A stretch of DNA of 64,000 nucleotides from Lathyrus oleraceus (Eukaryota > Streptophyta > Magnoliopsida > Fabales > Fabaceae), in the NCBI RefSeq assembly GCF_024323335.1, contig NC_066581.1:438874281-438938280 (forward strand). Reading direction: 5' to 3'. A program made the translations under genes and the position numbers. The number at the start of each line of letters is the position of its first letter. Position 1 is the first letter of the stretch. The notes under the pieces are model-generated. The model did not search any database and was not told the origin of the DNA. It was given only the letters and a program-made list of their open reading frames with translations. Shown here one piece after another: positions 47,371-58,900 of the stretch.

Positions 47371-49451
47371 TGTGTTTGTGTTTGTTTGTTTGGCGTGCGT
47401 GAGCCGAACTACGGCAGCTCTGATTCTCGTTCCAGACGAGATACGTAGGCATAGGACGCAATATCCTAGCGAGCCCTCTTCCTCTTAACCCCACCTGCGT
47501 TGTCATTGGTGTGTGTGTGTGATGTTTGTTTTAGCAACCTTTTCTTTCTTTTAGAGCGTGGATCCCGTCGAGTACGACGGACGTGAGGGGTGCTAATACC
47601 TTCCCCTTGCGTAACCGACTCCCGTACCCTTTCTCTTTGGTCGCGAGACCATGCTTTTCCCAGGTTTACTCTGAGCGTTTCCTTTCCCTCTTTTGGGATA
47701 AATAACGCACGGTGGCGGCTCTGTGTTGTTTTTGTTTCAGCCCGCCGGTTGTTTTTCGCGGATGCGACACCTAGCACAAGAACACACACATTAAAAAGTT
47801 CCATAATGCAAACAAAGAATTGACAAGAGTGAGTTTAGAGATTGGGTCCTTTCAATGTTCATCTTCATCTTTAAGCATTCTAAAGGCATGAGGCCTAGTT
47901 GATCTTTGACATTTATAGCATTCTAAAGGCATGAGGCCTAGTTGCTCTTCAAACTCCATTAGCATAAGGAAAGTCCTAAAATCTAAGTCCTTTTGTCCAT
48001 TTGCATTTGGTTCACACAATCAAAACAAAACAAGCACAATAATATATACACAATAATATGCTCAAGTGAGCAAAAGGCAAATTGCATTAACATAAACATG
48101 AGCTCAAGTGAGCAAAGGGCAAAAGCAAATGAATAATGTACGAGAATATTAAATTGCATTAAAGTAAATTGCAAGAATTAAATGACTTGAATTAAAAGTT
48201 AGTGTTAATAGTCAATGTTAGTGTGCCATAAGGCAATTTAGTGCTATGTTAAGAAATCGTAAGTGGACTAATGTAGTAGTCACACCAATCTGAGGCCGGT
48301 CAATAAAACTATAGGCAACAAACACAAGTTAGAGGCCATGGCTAGTAAGCCAAGCTCCTACAACTTGCCAGCCAAAAGAAAAGAAGAATGATCGTGTATT
48401 GACTTAGGTTTTTTGCTTGACCAAGAAGCAATCTATCCTTAATGCAAAGCCATTCACTTGATCTATGATCAAGATGAATTAGATTTGAATCAAAGAAGGT
48501 TAAGCCTCCCAAATGTTAAGGCTAACCACCAATCTTTAACTCATTGATCAAAAAGAAAAAGAAGAAAAAGAAGATGAATAAGAATATACATGAATTGAAA
48601 TTCAAATGAAAAAAGAAAATTACATTGATCAAAGATGAATGGAATCAAAGTCAATCAATGGTAAACAGAATCAAAATGAAACTTAGAAGTCAAGAAACAA
48701 ATAAAATATTTTTGGTATTTTTGAAAATTAAAATAATACTTGAATTAAAATAATCAAACAAAGGTCAAACTTCAAATCCATTTCAAATCAACTTGGAAAA
48801 GTCTAAATGGATCATCCTAAGTTCAACAAAGTCAAACAAAGTTTGACAAAATTTTTCAGCATTTTTGGAAACCAGAAACTATTTTTAAACAATTAAAAAT
48901 GAATAAAAATAACCTAATTGAACTAAAATCTCAAATAAATCTCAAATAAATCTCAAATCAATTAATAAATTGATGAGAATATTTTTCATAGATCCATCAT
49001 CATTCAAAGAGGTTAAGAAAATATTTTTGTATTCTTTGAATATTGGAAACTATTTAAAATGAATTAAAAATAACCAGAAAAGAGAAAATTCACAAAAAAT
49101 GTCAAATGACAAAATAAAAAATATTAAAAATCATTTTCAGAAACTAGAATTAAAAAAGGAAATAATGCAATTGCTCCCATATTTTTTGGATTTAAATGAA
49201 AGAGTTATGAATTTTTTAAATAAAACAAAATAAAGAAAATAAAAATAGAAAATCAGAAAATAGGAAAAAGCCTGGCACGTTGGATTCATTTCATTAAATG
49301 ATGTGGCACATCAAATGGCTCACAGGCGCGTGCGCATCATAGGCTTGAGTCAACTGAGCAACATAATGAATTATTAAAAGTCATAAGATCCAAGGGCCAC
49401 GATTCAAACTGGAAACATGATCAAACGATCCACATAAGATCTGACATTAGG

Positions 49452-49473
49452 GACGGTGGTGTACACCACCGTC
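49452..49473. promoter_or_regulatory. perfect 22-bp palindrome, inverted LTR copy
   Basis: Same palindrome as at 35790-35811 (half-site GACGGTGGTGT). Confidence 0.7.
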
Positions 49474-49560
49474 TTCTCCGGAGAGCTGGTCATCTCCGGT
49501 GGAAGTTGCAGGTATGAAAAACTTAACCAAAACAAGCGATCCTCATATCATTGGAAAGCT

Positions 49561-49580
49561 GGGGTGATGTACATCACCCC
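49561..49580. promoter_or_regulatory. perfect 20-bp palindrome, inverted LTR copy
   Basis: Same palindrome as at 35683-35702 (half-site GGGGTGATGT). Confidence 0.7.
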
Positions 49581-50019
49581 TGTGCCATTGGTTTTAACTC
49601 TAGATCCTCATAGGAAGAGAAACCAGAGATGGAAAATAATGGTGTTCAATCTGAACTTGATGGATTTACAAAATTAAATGCACAATTCAATTGCCTCTTA
49701 TGAGAGGACTTCAGAGGAGCCAATAACCACAAGAAATGAGCTATAATCAGTTAGTTTCGAATTGAAAAAAGTTTGGATATCCACCTTTGAAATGCAGATC
49801 TATGAAGTACGAGCTCTCCCAATTCTTGATAGCAGCTTGTTCTTGAGATGGAAATAGGGCTAGGCTAAGGAATTAGAGTCCAATAATCAACCAAGGAAGT
49901 TGAAAATTGGATCTGAAAAATTGAAATGAAATTGCAAAATTCCTTTTGAGTGAGGTTTGGATTGAGTTCTGCAGCATATAAGGTGCCTTGAGGTTCAGAA
50001 ATGGTGAAGCTAAGCACCT

Positions 50020-50028
50020 CTATTTATA
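50020..50028 (-). promoter_or_regulatory. TATA box of the minus-oriented LTR
   Basis: TATAAATAG on the minus strand, in the same context as at 35235-35243. Confidence 0.6.
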
Positions 50029-50973
50029 GCAAAAGCTGATGGAAGCAAGGCAAATTTCATGTGTGCATGAAGTGAGGGCCTCCATGCATGGCCTGTACAG
50101 GCGCATGGGAGGCCCAAATCCAATTGATTTGGCATGCTGAAATGTAATTGAGCAGGTTTGGACGTGCACATGTAATTGAATTGGAATGTGCATGAAGTTT
50201 TAACAATGTTTCCAAAAATGCACATGAATATTCTCCTCTTCGAAAATACCTCTTACCAAAATGAAACATGGCCTTGTGGGTAATGGTTGAAAAGGTCTTG
50301 ACATGAGGGACAATTGTTATGTTGAACAAAAATCCATTTGGAGTTTGGAAATTAATGAAAATTGGTCATAAAGTTCAAGGTGCAAAACATGTGCATGAGA
50401 ATTTAGCCAAAATGGACCAATTTCAAGCCCTTCTGTTTCAATGATGCAAACCTCAAATGACAAAACCTTCAACATCAAAGTTGTATATGTTTTCAAGACA
50501 ATCAATGTGGACTCAAATTTTGCATCATTTGGATTTTTGATGAGAAAGTTATGGGCACTTGAAGTTGGACTTTTTCACATTTCAATGCCTTTGGTCCAAA
50601 GGGACCTATAATGTTTTGTATTATCACATGTATTTCTTTTAGGATTATGAAAACTTGTTCAACATAACAAATGAAGTAGACATCTTAAAATTTCCAATTC
50701 ATTTGATCCCACCTTCCAATCATGAAAAATGAATGAGTTAGGTTCTTGGGAAGTTGACCCAAAATTAGGGTTTCAGTCAAAATGACCTATAATGTTTTGA
50801 AATGGATGATGACCTTCCAAGCTTAAAATCAATTTTTGATGAACATGAAATTTGTTCATATGGTTCTTAAGAACATTTTTTCTCTTGGGATCATCATCAT
50901 TTGACAAACACGTCAAAAGTTAGGTCTCAGTGGATTTCAAAATAGTTAGATGAATTGACTGGTCAACTTCTCA

Positions 50974-51692
50974 TTCATTATATCCAGGATAACCTGTCCG
51001 GTGCCGCATTGAGATGGTACATGGGTTTGGACAGCGCGGACATCCGCTCTTTCAACGACCTTGGCGAAGCCTTCGATAAGCAATACAAATACAACATTGA
51101 TATGGCTCCCGATAGGGACCAGCTGAGGGCCATGTCCCAGAAGGATAAGGAAACTTTTAAGGAGTACGCTCAGAGGTGGCGATAATTGGCTGCCCAGATC
51201 GTGCCTCCGCTAGAAGAGAAAGAGATGACCAAGATCTTTCTGAAGACCTTGAGTTCATTCTATTATGAGCGGATGATTGCTAGCGCTCCTTCTGACTTCA
51301 CCGCGATGGTGAATATGGGGATGCGTCTAGAAGAGGGAGTCAGGGAAGGGCGCCTGACCAGAGAAGAAGGCTCTTCTGCCAAACGTTATGGGGCGTTTGC
51401 AAAGAAGAAAGATGGTGAGGCACATGCTGTGACCTCCCATGTTAAATCTAGAAGACCCTCTATGAAGAGGAAGACCGTGCGTCCCGCCAGTAACTAGCAC
51501 CAGGTGGCTCATATAGCACTTGTTTTCAGAGATAATCAGCAATATCAACATCATAATCAGAACCAGTAACAACAACATCAACAGTATCAACAACAACAGC
51601 ATTATCCTCAACAACAGGCCTACCATCCTCGAAACAACAATCAGACCAGTACAAGCTATGATAGGAAAAGGGTCAGCTTTGATCATATTCCC
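50974..51692 (+). pseudogene. Ogre gag (element D), interrupted
   Basis: The frame reads NLSGAALRWYMGLDSADIRSFNDLGEAFDKQYKYN and DRDQLRAMSQKDKETFKEYAQRW, the core of the retrotransposon gag domain. It is cut by a TAA at 51183-51185 and continues in the same frame with LAAQIVPPLEEKEMTKIFLKTL. A second stop at 51495-51497 precedes a Gln-rich linker (about 51530-51630) with one more stop. The N-terminal part of gag is missing because the inverted LTR abuts it. Confidence 0.85.
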
Positions 51693-52355
51693 ATGACCTA
51701 CGCAGAGCTATATCCTTCTTTGATAGAGAGGAAACTGATCACTCCACGTGACCTACCTGCTATACCTACTAACCCTCAGTGGTGGTATAAGCCGGAGCTT
51801 CATTGTGTTTATCATTCCGGTGCTCCTGGACATGATGTGGAGAACTGTTACCCGTTGAAGACCAAGGTTCAAGACCTTGTGAGAAACGGTATATTGTTTT
51901 TCAAGGACGTAGGTCCTAATGTCAAGAAGAACCCATTACCCGAGCATGGGAAGTCTGCTGTCAACATGGTTCAGAGTTGCCCTGGCAAATATAAGGTCCG
52001 ATATGTCAGCCATATCCGACAATCTTTGGTTGAGATGCATAGATTGTTGTATGGATATAGTCACTACGAGCATGACCACGACAGTTGCCGTGTTTGCACT
52101 GTCAATGAGAGAGGATGTCGTCAAGTTAGAAACGACATCCAAGAAATGCTGGATGAAGGTGTAATTGAGATACTTCAGAATCATGATGAGGATGATGAAG
52201 TTAATGTGATATCACCGGTACTCAGGATACCTGAGCCTGTTATCGTCCGATATGATGGCAGCAAGCAGAAGGCTTCTCCTACTCTCATAATTAAGCCAGC
52301 TAGCCCTGTGCCATATTTTCTGACAAAGTTGTTCCTTATCGTTATAATCCTATGA
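51693..52355 (+). pseudogene. Ogre gag C-terminal part with knuckle-like motif (element D)
   Basis: The open frame contains MTYAELYPSLIERKLITPRD and a Cys/His cluster CVYHSGAPGHDVENC, which resembles a modified CCHC zinc knuckle. Then come a KTKVQDLVRNGIL helix and an ELxR-like region before protease. The frame ends in VPYFLTKLFLIVIIL because of a one-base loss near 52320. The related frame resumes at 52352 (YNPMTLEDG in the overlapping frame). Confidence 0.8.
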
Positions 52356-53680
52356 CATTGGAAGATGGGAAGGAGGAGCCCCTACCCTCCACCTCTGTTG
52401 TTAATATCGCTGATGTCAGTGGCCTGACCCGTAGTGGTCGTGTTTTTTCGGCGCCGCCGAAACCCCAAGCTGACACTAGAAGGGTTGATACTACTGATAG
52501 TGTCGTTCGTCCTTTGGGGAATTCTACTATTTCTCCGAATCCGACACTTGCTGTTAATAGACCTGCCGCCGCTATTGCTAAAACTCCTGTCCCTGCTGGC
52601 CAGAATGGCGTGATTAGAGAGGACTATGATGAGATGCTGAGGCTCATCAAGAGGAGTGAGTACAATGTTATAGACCAGCTTCTACAAACGCCTTCAAAGA
52701 TATTTGTGCTGTCTTTGTTAATAAATTCTGAGCCACACCGTGAAGCTCTGCAGAAGGTGTTGGATGTGGCGTATGTAGACCATGACGTCACAATAGAACA
52801 ATTTGATAGCATTGTTGTAAACATTACTGATTGTAACAATCTGAGTTTCTGTGATGCTGATCTCCCCGAGGAGGGAAGGAACTACAATTTGGCACTTCAC
52901 ATCTCAATGAATTGCAAGGATGATGCCATGTCTAATGTGCTGGTAGACATTGGATCATCGTTGAATGTGTTGCCAAAATCCACTCTGGCTAGACTTTCTT
53001 ATCAGGGGCCTCCCATGAGGCAGAGTGGAGTGGTCATGAAAGCTTTTGATGGATCCTGCAAGACAGTGATTGGAGAGGTTGAGCTCCCAGTCAAAATAGG
53101 ACCTAGTGATTTCCAGATCACTTTTCAGGTCATGGATATCCACCCATCATATAGCTGTTTGTTGGGAAGACCATGGATTCACGAGGCAGGTGCCATGACA
53201 TCCACCCTACACCAAAAGTTGAAGTTCGTGAAGAACAAGAAGTTGGTGGTGGTAGGGGGAGAGAAGGCTCTCTTGGTTAGCCATTTGTCTTCCTTTTCTT
53301 ATATTGATGCTGAGGACGAGGTTGGGACGTTGTTCCAAGCCTTGTCTATTGTTGAGCCTTCTAAGAAAGGAACTTCTTCATTTGCGTCCTACAATGATGC
53401 GAAGTTGGCCATTGAGCATGGCGCAACTACTGGTTTAGGACAAATGATCAAGCTGGAAGACAATAAATCCCGGGCTGGCATAGGTTATTCTTCAGGCACT
53501 TTCAACAAGTATGGGTTGTTTCAGAGTGGTGGTTTTATCCACACGGTTGAAGACCAGGAGGCTGCTGCTATTGTGGAAGAGGATGCAGAGGAAGATTATG
53601 GCAACTTTGTCATCCCTGGAGGAGTCTGCAATAATTGGGTCGCTGTTGATATTCCAACAGTTGTCCATAAGTCCACGTAA
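52352..53680 (+). pseudogene. Ogre aspartic protease (element D), DTG changed to DIG
   Basis: The 442-residue frame begins with a Pro/Ser-rich linker containing GLTRSGRVF. It then holds a helical segment EYNVIDQLLQTPSKIFVL and the protease fold with VLVDIGSSLNVLP, whose catalytic Asp codon is at 52946-52948. The following residue, normally Thr, is Ile (ATT at 52949-52951). GLLGRPWIH-type sequence (SCLLGRPWIHEAGA) follows. Downstream are GLGQMIKLEDNKSRAGIGY and an acidic tail ending HKST at a TAA (53678-53680) that overlaps a candidate donor. Confidence 0.85.
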
Positions 53681-54011
53681 TGTTCATTTTTGTTTAAAAA
53701 CCCTTCTTCCATGCCAAAAGGAGAAGTGATGACATTGTTGGCCCATAAATACAATGATATTCATTCAATAAATTCATGTTAAATGTTTATTTTTCCAAAT
53801 TTATTTTCACTTTTCGCTTTTTTGCATGAAATTGGTGATCACATAAAACCCTAAAAAATAGAATAAAATCAATCTTTTCATCTGCACGATGATTTGCTTT
53901 GCTTGAATTCTAAAATCTCTTTTATATCCAAAATCATTATGCAGGTTGATCAAACCCATTAAACATAATGATCCAACATCATCTCCCAACTTTGAGTTCC
54001 TTGTATTTTAG
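53677..54011 (+). other. candidate Ogre intron between protease and RT
   Basis: The stretch has no pol-like reading, is T-rich, begins with CAC|GTAATG and ends with TTGTATTTTAG before GACGAAGAAG, where the RT frame starts. A second possible acceptor is TTATGCAG at 53944. Ogre elements are known to carry an intron between the protease and RT frames, so splicing is a reasonable explanation, but the exact sites are inferred. Confidence 0.55.
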
Positions 54012-55000
54012 GACGAAGAAGATGATGTTGAAGAGATTCCTGATGAGATTACCCGTCTACTTGAGCACGAAGAGAAGATCATTCAGCCACATCTTGAGAA
54101 TCTGGAAATAGTCAACTTGGGGTCTGAAGATTGTTAGCGAGGAGTGAAGATTGGGGGACTCCTGGAAGAGTCTGTAAAGAAGGGGTTGATTGAGTTGCTA
54201 CGAGAATATGTCGACATCTTTGCTTGGTCATATAAAGACATGCCTGGTCTAGATACTGATATCGTGCAACATTTCCTGCCTTTGAAGCCTGAGTGCATGC
54301 CTGTGAAGCAGAAGCTTAGAAGAACTCATTCCGATATGGCAGTGAAGATCAAAGAGGAAGTTCAAAAGCAGATGGATGCAGGGTTTCTGGTGACTTCTAC
54401 ATATCCTCAATGGGTGGCCAACATTGTGCCCGTGCCTAAGAAAGATGGAAAAGTCCGAATGTGTGTGGACTATAGAGACTTGAATAAAGCTAGTCCGAAA
54501 GATGATTTTCCTCTACCACATATTTATATGTTGGTAGATAATACAGCTAAATTCAATGTCTTCTCATTTATGGACGGATTTTCCGGTTATAATAAGATCA
54601 AGATGACACCCGAGGATATGAAGAAGACAACATTCATCACACCTTGGGGAACATTCTATTATCGAGTGATGCCCTTCGGTTTGAAGGACGCTGGAGCCAC
54701 ATATCAACGAGCTATGACTACCTTGTTTCATGATATGATGCATAAGGAGATTGAGGTATATGTTGATGACATGATTGCAAAGTCGAGAATGGAAGTTGAA
54801 CATGTAGAGCACTTGTTGAAGCTTTTCCAGAGTTTGAGGAAGTATAAGCTTTGTCTAAATCCTAACAAGTGTACATTTAGAGTCCGTTTTGGCAAGTTAT
54901 TGGGCTTTATTATCAGCGAGAGAGGTATTGAGGTTGACCCTGCCAAGGTCAAAGCAATACAAGAGATGCCTACGCCCAAAACTGAGAAGCAAGTCTGAGG
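54012..55000 (+). pseudogene. Ogre reverse transcriptase (element D)
   Basis: The frame starts after the intron with an acidic segment (EEIPDEITRLLEHEEK), has one TAG at 54135-54137, and is then open to 54998. RT motifs: VPVPKKDGKVRMCVDYRDLN, the FMDGFSGYNKIKM block with the first catalytic Asp, TFITPWGTFYYRVMPFGLKDAGATYQ, and VYVDDMIAKS with the catalytic Asp pair (about 54760-54765). The thumb (LGFIISERGIEVD) is complete. The stop after EKQV lies in the TEKQVRGFLG-like junction of related copies. Confidence 0.9.
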
Positions 55001-55953
55001 TTTTCTTTGCCACTTGAATTATATTTCCAGATTTATATCTCACATGACTGCCACATGTGCACCAATATTCAAGCTCCTTCGGAAAGATCATCATCATGAT
55101 TGGACCGAAGACTGCCAGAAGGCCTTTGACAGTATTAAAGAGTATCTATTTGAGCCACCGATTCTGTCTCTGCATGTGGAAGAAAGACCCTTGATTATGT
55201 ATTTGATTGTCCTTGAAGACTCTATGGGTTGTGTCCTTGGTCAGCAAGATGAATCAGGGAAGAAAGAATATGCCATCTACTATCTGAGTAAAAAGTTCAC
55301 TGACTGTGAGTCTCGATACTCGATGCTTGAGAAAATATGTTGTGCTTTGGCTTGGGCTGCTAATCAAGTATATGTTGAATCATACGACTTGGTTGATATC
55401 AAAAATGGATCCAATCAAGTATATCTTTGAGAAGCCTGCTTTAACTGGGAGGATTTCCCGTTGGCAGATGCTGTTGTCTGAGTATGATATTGAGTATCGA
55501 GCTCAGAAGGCTATTAAAGGTAGTATCTTGGCTGACCACTTGGCACATCAACCAATTGAGGATTATCAGTCAGTTCAGTACGACTTCCCTGATGAGGAGA
55601 TTCTGTATTTGAAGATGAAAGATTGCGATGAGCCTACGCTCGATGAAGGACCAGAGCCTGGTTCCCGAAGGAGCATGGTGTTTAATGGCACTGTAAATCA
55701 GTATGGAGATGGTATTGGGGCAGTGATTATTACTCCTCAGGACACACATTTTTCTTTTACAGCAAGGCTAACTTTCAAATGCACGAATAATATGGCGGAG
55801 TATGAGGCCTGTATTATGGGTTTAGAAGAGTGTATTGATCTTAGGATCAAGCATCTTGATGTTTATGGTGATTCAGCCCTTGTTATTAATCAGATTAAGG
55901 GTGAATGGGAGACGAATCATCCTGGCCTTATCCCATATAGCCCTTGTTGTTAA
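55001..55953 (+). pseudogene. Ogre RT connection and partial RNase H (element D)
   Basis: Reads LNYISRFISHMTATCAPIFKLLRKDHHHDWTEDCQKAF and the RNaseH-like connection, with a frameshift near 55365 in the AANQVYVE region, then KPALTGRISRWQMLLSEYDIEYR and true RNase H. Its first Asp is changed in MVFNGTVNQ (FNG instead of FDG). AEYEA and YGDS are intact. The protein is cut at HPGLIPY by the junction at 55938. Integrase is absent. Confidence 0.85.
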
Positions 55954-55975
55954 TCAGATTAAGGGTGAATGGGAG
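55875..55975 (+). repeat. 37-bp direct duplication at the junction of elements D and C
   Basis: A 37-base RNase H segment (55875-55911) recurs at 55939-55975 with one difference, immediately before element C begins. Such a copied patch looks like filler DNA from double-strand break repair. Confidence 0.75.
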
Positions 55976-58900
55976 TTTGTTTATTAGTGTGCTCGCGAAG
56001 ATACACTAATCTCCTGCCTACGTATCCTTAAATAAGGAAGTCAGAGCATTCGTAGTTCGGGGAACTACGGTTAATTGGTGTTTTTTAATGAGCAACTGTT
56101 TAGATTGTATCCTAAAGGCTAAACGTTGGCTTGTCTACTCTCGGCGGAGGCTTAAATACTAGTTTGTTGTGAGCGTTAGAAGAGATTAAATAGTGTTCTT
56201 TCTGAAAAGAGTTTTGATCACGCGAGGGTGACAAGTTGAATTAATATATTGGGTGTTTTGTTTGATTGGTTTTGATTGCACAAGGGCGAGAAAAGGATAT
56301 GATTGATATGTTAAGATATTTTTGTTTGGATGACGATTAATCGGATAGTCGAGTAAGACAACTCGTATCCTAATAGTCGAGGAGAGGAATCAAAGGCTCT
56401 AGACCATCTCCCTTTTCATCCTTAAATGTAAAAGGAGTTTAATAATAGTTAAGGTACTTTAAATGGATGATGATTACTCAGATAATCGAGTAAGACAACT
56501 CGTATCCTAATAATCGGGAAAGGGAATAGAAGACTCTAGAAACGCTTTCTGTTTCATCTGAGTAATTATGAAAAGAAGGTTGTATATGGTTGACGTATTT
56601 TAGAATGAACGACTAGTACTTGAATGATTGAGTAAAACAACTCATATCCAAGCATTTGAGAAGAGGAGTTGAAAGCTCAAAACCATCTCCTTTTTCGTAC
56701 AGTTTGTTATGAAAATGATTTGATTAAGTTGTAAGTTGGTGGAAAAATGACAATTGTTCGACTGACCGAGTAAGAAACCTCGTATTCAAACAATTGAGGA
56801 GAGAAGTCGAAAACTCAAAATCATCTCCCTTTTCATTTCTTTATTATGACAATGTTTTGATTTAATTGGGGTTTGGAAGTTTGTAGAGGAACGACAATTA
56901 TTTGACTAACCAAGTAAGAGAACTTGTATTCAAATAGTCGAGGAGAAAAATTGAAGACTCAAAGTCATCTCCCTTTTCGTTTCTTATTATAAGATGATTC
57001 GATTTGTTTATGCTTAGGTGGATGAAAGTGACGACTATTTGACTAACCGAGTAAAAGAACTCGTATTCAAATAATCGAGGAGAGGAGTTGAAAACTCAAA
57101 ACCATCTCCTTTTTCTTTTCTAAATGAAATAGTATTTAATTGTGATTAGGTATTTTACTTTAATTTTAATAAAGAATACTTGATGTTGGATCGAGATTTT
57201 AAATTTGTGTTTATGCATGAAATGAATTTTATTTTAGTGTATCGATTACCTGCTCGATTAAAATCGAATAGGTCTCATTGTAAGAAAGCCCAAGAGTAAG
57301 CCATGTGAGGTTGATGGCAATACTTTTACAAGTAATCGACTTACAGAGGTGTTTTGGAAATGGGCTCGACTTTGAATCGAGATGTATATGATTTATTTTC
57401 AAATTGGCTCGAATGATTTTTAAATCGATGAAAGCGACATAATTTTGTCGCAATTATAACATGTCATTTCGTGTGCACTCAAGGTTCGGTATAAACAAAT
57501 AAATAAAGAATAATCATGCACATACACTCCACAAGATAAACAAACATCTAAGTTATGAAGGACATTTGTGATGATATAATTAATTAATTAATTGAACATT
57601 TAACGGATTATTTTATTTTAATTAAATAATAAGTAATAAAAAAATGGATATAACCAAATAATTGCATATTTATTAAATAGTAATAATGATAATAACAATA
57701 TAATTGTGTATTTACTTTTAAAAGTTAATAATAATAATGTTAATATAATTACATATTTACTATATTAAAAAAAATATTAATAATAATATAATTATAATTT
57801 CAAAATAAAATAAATAAACCAAAGCATTGTCTTATTTTAATAACCAAAGAATCTATTGTATATTTTTTATGTATAAAAAATAGAGTAAGTGAAATAACTT
57901 GAAAATGCATGTAAATGGGCCAAGGGAAACAGACCAAGCCCTAAATAGGCACTGCTAGAAGTTTCCAGGAGGGTGTTATCAGCAGAAAAATCGAAAAACA
58001 CAATGAAGAGGAAATGGGCCTAAAGAAAGGGAAATCCAGGAAAGGTCCGGTCAACCGTGTTGATCCAAAAGACTCCCTTTGTTCTGGTGACAAGTGTCCA
58101 AGACTCGTGACACTTGTCACCACTACCCACAAGTCTCACACGGCTACTTTAAAACAATATATGGAAAAAAAGAAACTTTATTTTACAAATCCTTTCTCTC
58201 TCCTCAATCTTCCAAACGCTCAGAAGGAATTCTGCAACCCTAAAAATACGTTCTTCCCTCCCGGAGAAGACGGCGGAAGGCGGCGGCTCACGGTGGAGCC
58301 TCCCTTCTTCTCCGGCCACCCTAACCAAAACACAACCTAGCCCACTAAATGCAACCTTCCGAGTTCGAACCCGAACTCCAAAATCCCTAAACCAAACTCA
58401 AACCTTCTAGATCGGAGCAAAATCCAACCGATCTAAAACTTCTCCAATCCCTAAACCCTAGTTTCGAAATCAAAGCTTTTGCAATCACGATTTAAGGAAA
58501 ATAACAGGGGGTTTGTTCCACTTACCACGACGAAGGAGATTGAGTAATGATTTCAGGCGAGAGTGGGAGAAGGAACGTTTTTGGTCTGAGTTCGTCGCCG
58601 GCGATCCGTCACGGCCCAGATAAGCTTTCTTTTCCTCTTGATCTCTTCCGTCCTCCTCTGTTTTCTTTTCTTAAAAAAAATTTCTTTGATTTTTCTTTGC
58701 CTTATGGTTCACCGTCCCTTGTCCTTTTGAATACTATGTCTTTTATGTTTTTTCAGAAAACCAAAAGTTATTTCTTGATCGCCTCTCTCCTCCTACTGTT
58801 AACTTATATATGATAAGCTTTTCATGATGAATTTTAAGTCTTAAAAAAACTATTTGTCAGTTTTCATCCCATCCCAGATTTCATGGGATTTGATTTTGTA

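Larger units (their letters stand above)
37316..47769 (+). mobile_element. Ogre-type Ty3/gypsy element B, internally deleted
   Basis: Both termini are defined by a perfect 5-bp duplication CCTAG (37311-37315 and 47770-47774), TGTAACACC at the start and GCGACA at the end. Contents: a 255-bp 5' LTR fragment, the RNase H and integrase part of pol, a hypervariable 3' region, a purine tract and a 4.9-kb 3' LTR. The rest of the 5' LTR, the primer-binding site, gag, protease and most of RT are missing. Only two clear differences separate the 255-bp 5' piece from the 3' LTR, so insertion was fairly recent. Total length is about 10.5 kb. Confidence 0.9.
42837..47769 (+). mobile_element. 3' LTR of element B (4.9 kb)
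   Basis: It begins TGTAACACCTAAAAATTTGCC and ends GATGCGACA before the CCTAG duplication. The tail carries TGCTAATACCTTCCCCTTGC (about 47601-47620) and GGTGGCGGC (about 47712), typical of Ogre LTRs. The 3' third also holds a covarying hairpin (46389-46410), TACGTAGGCA segments (47073 and 47442) and three GTAAGTCC repeats. Open frames reported by translation of 46980-47800 on the minus strand are repeat products. Confidence 0.9.
47775..50973 (-). mobile_element. minus-oriented Ogre-like LTR, major part
   Basis: From 49055 to 50973 it is the inverse of 34294-36209, including the TATA box (50020-50028) and both palindromes. From 47775 to 49054 it holds the middle of the LTR, which is absent from the plus copy. 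It resumes at 37315 on the other side of element B. Its first roughly 570 bases are missing because gag of the next element begins at 50974. Confidence 0.75.
50974..55938 (+). mobile_element. Ogre-type element D, internal fragment
   Basis: Gag, protease, a non-coding gap with splice-site-like ends, RT and the first half of RNase H are present in order. It starts within gag at the edge of the inverted LTR and stops in RNase H at 55938, where the minus-strand element C follows. Neither LTR is present. Pol resembles that of element B where they overlap (RNase H), but they are different copies. Confidence 0.85.

Noticed and set aside
46986..47506. Minus-strand open frames with repeated NANHWTYI-like words
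   Set aside because: They come from the GTAAGTCC repeats of the element B LTR read in reverse; no domain and no codon preference.
58014..58340. A 108-residue open frame with a GC-rich GGRRR stretch that looked like a captured gene
   Set aside because: It lies inside the element C LTR, no recognisable domain, and the GC-rich patch alone does not support a protein.
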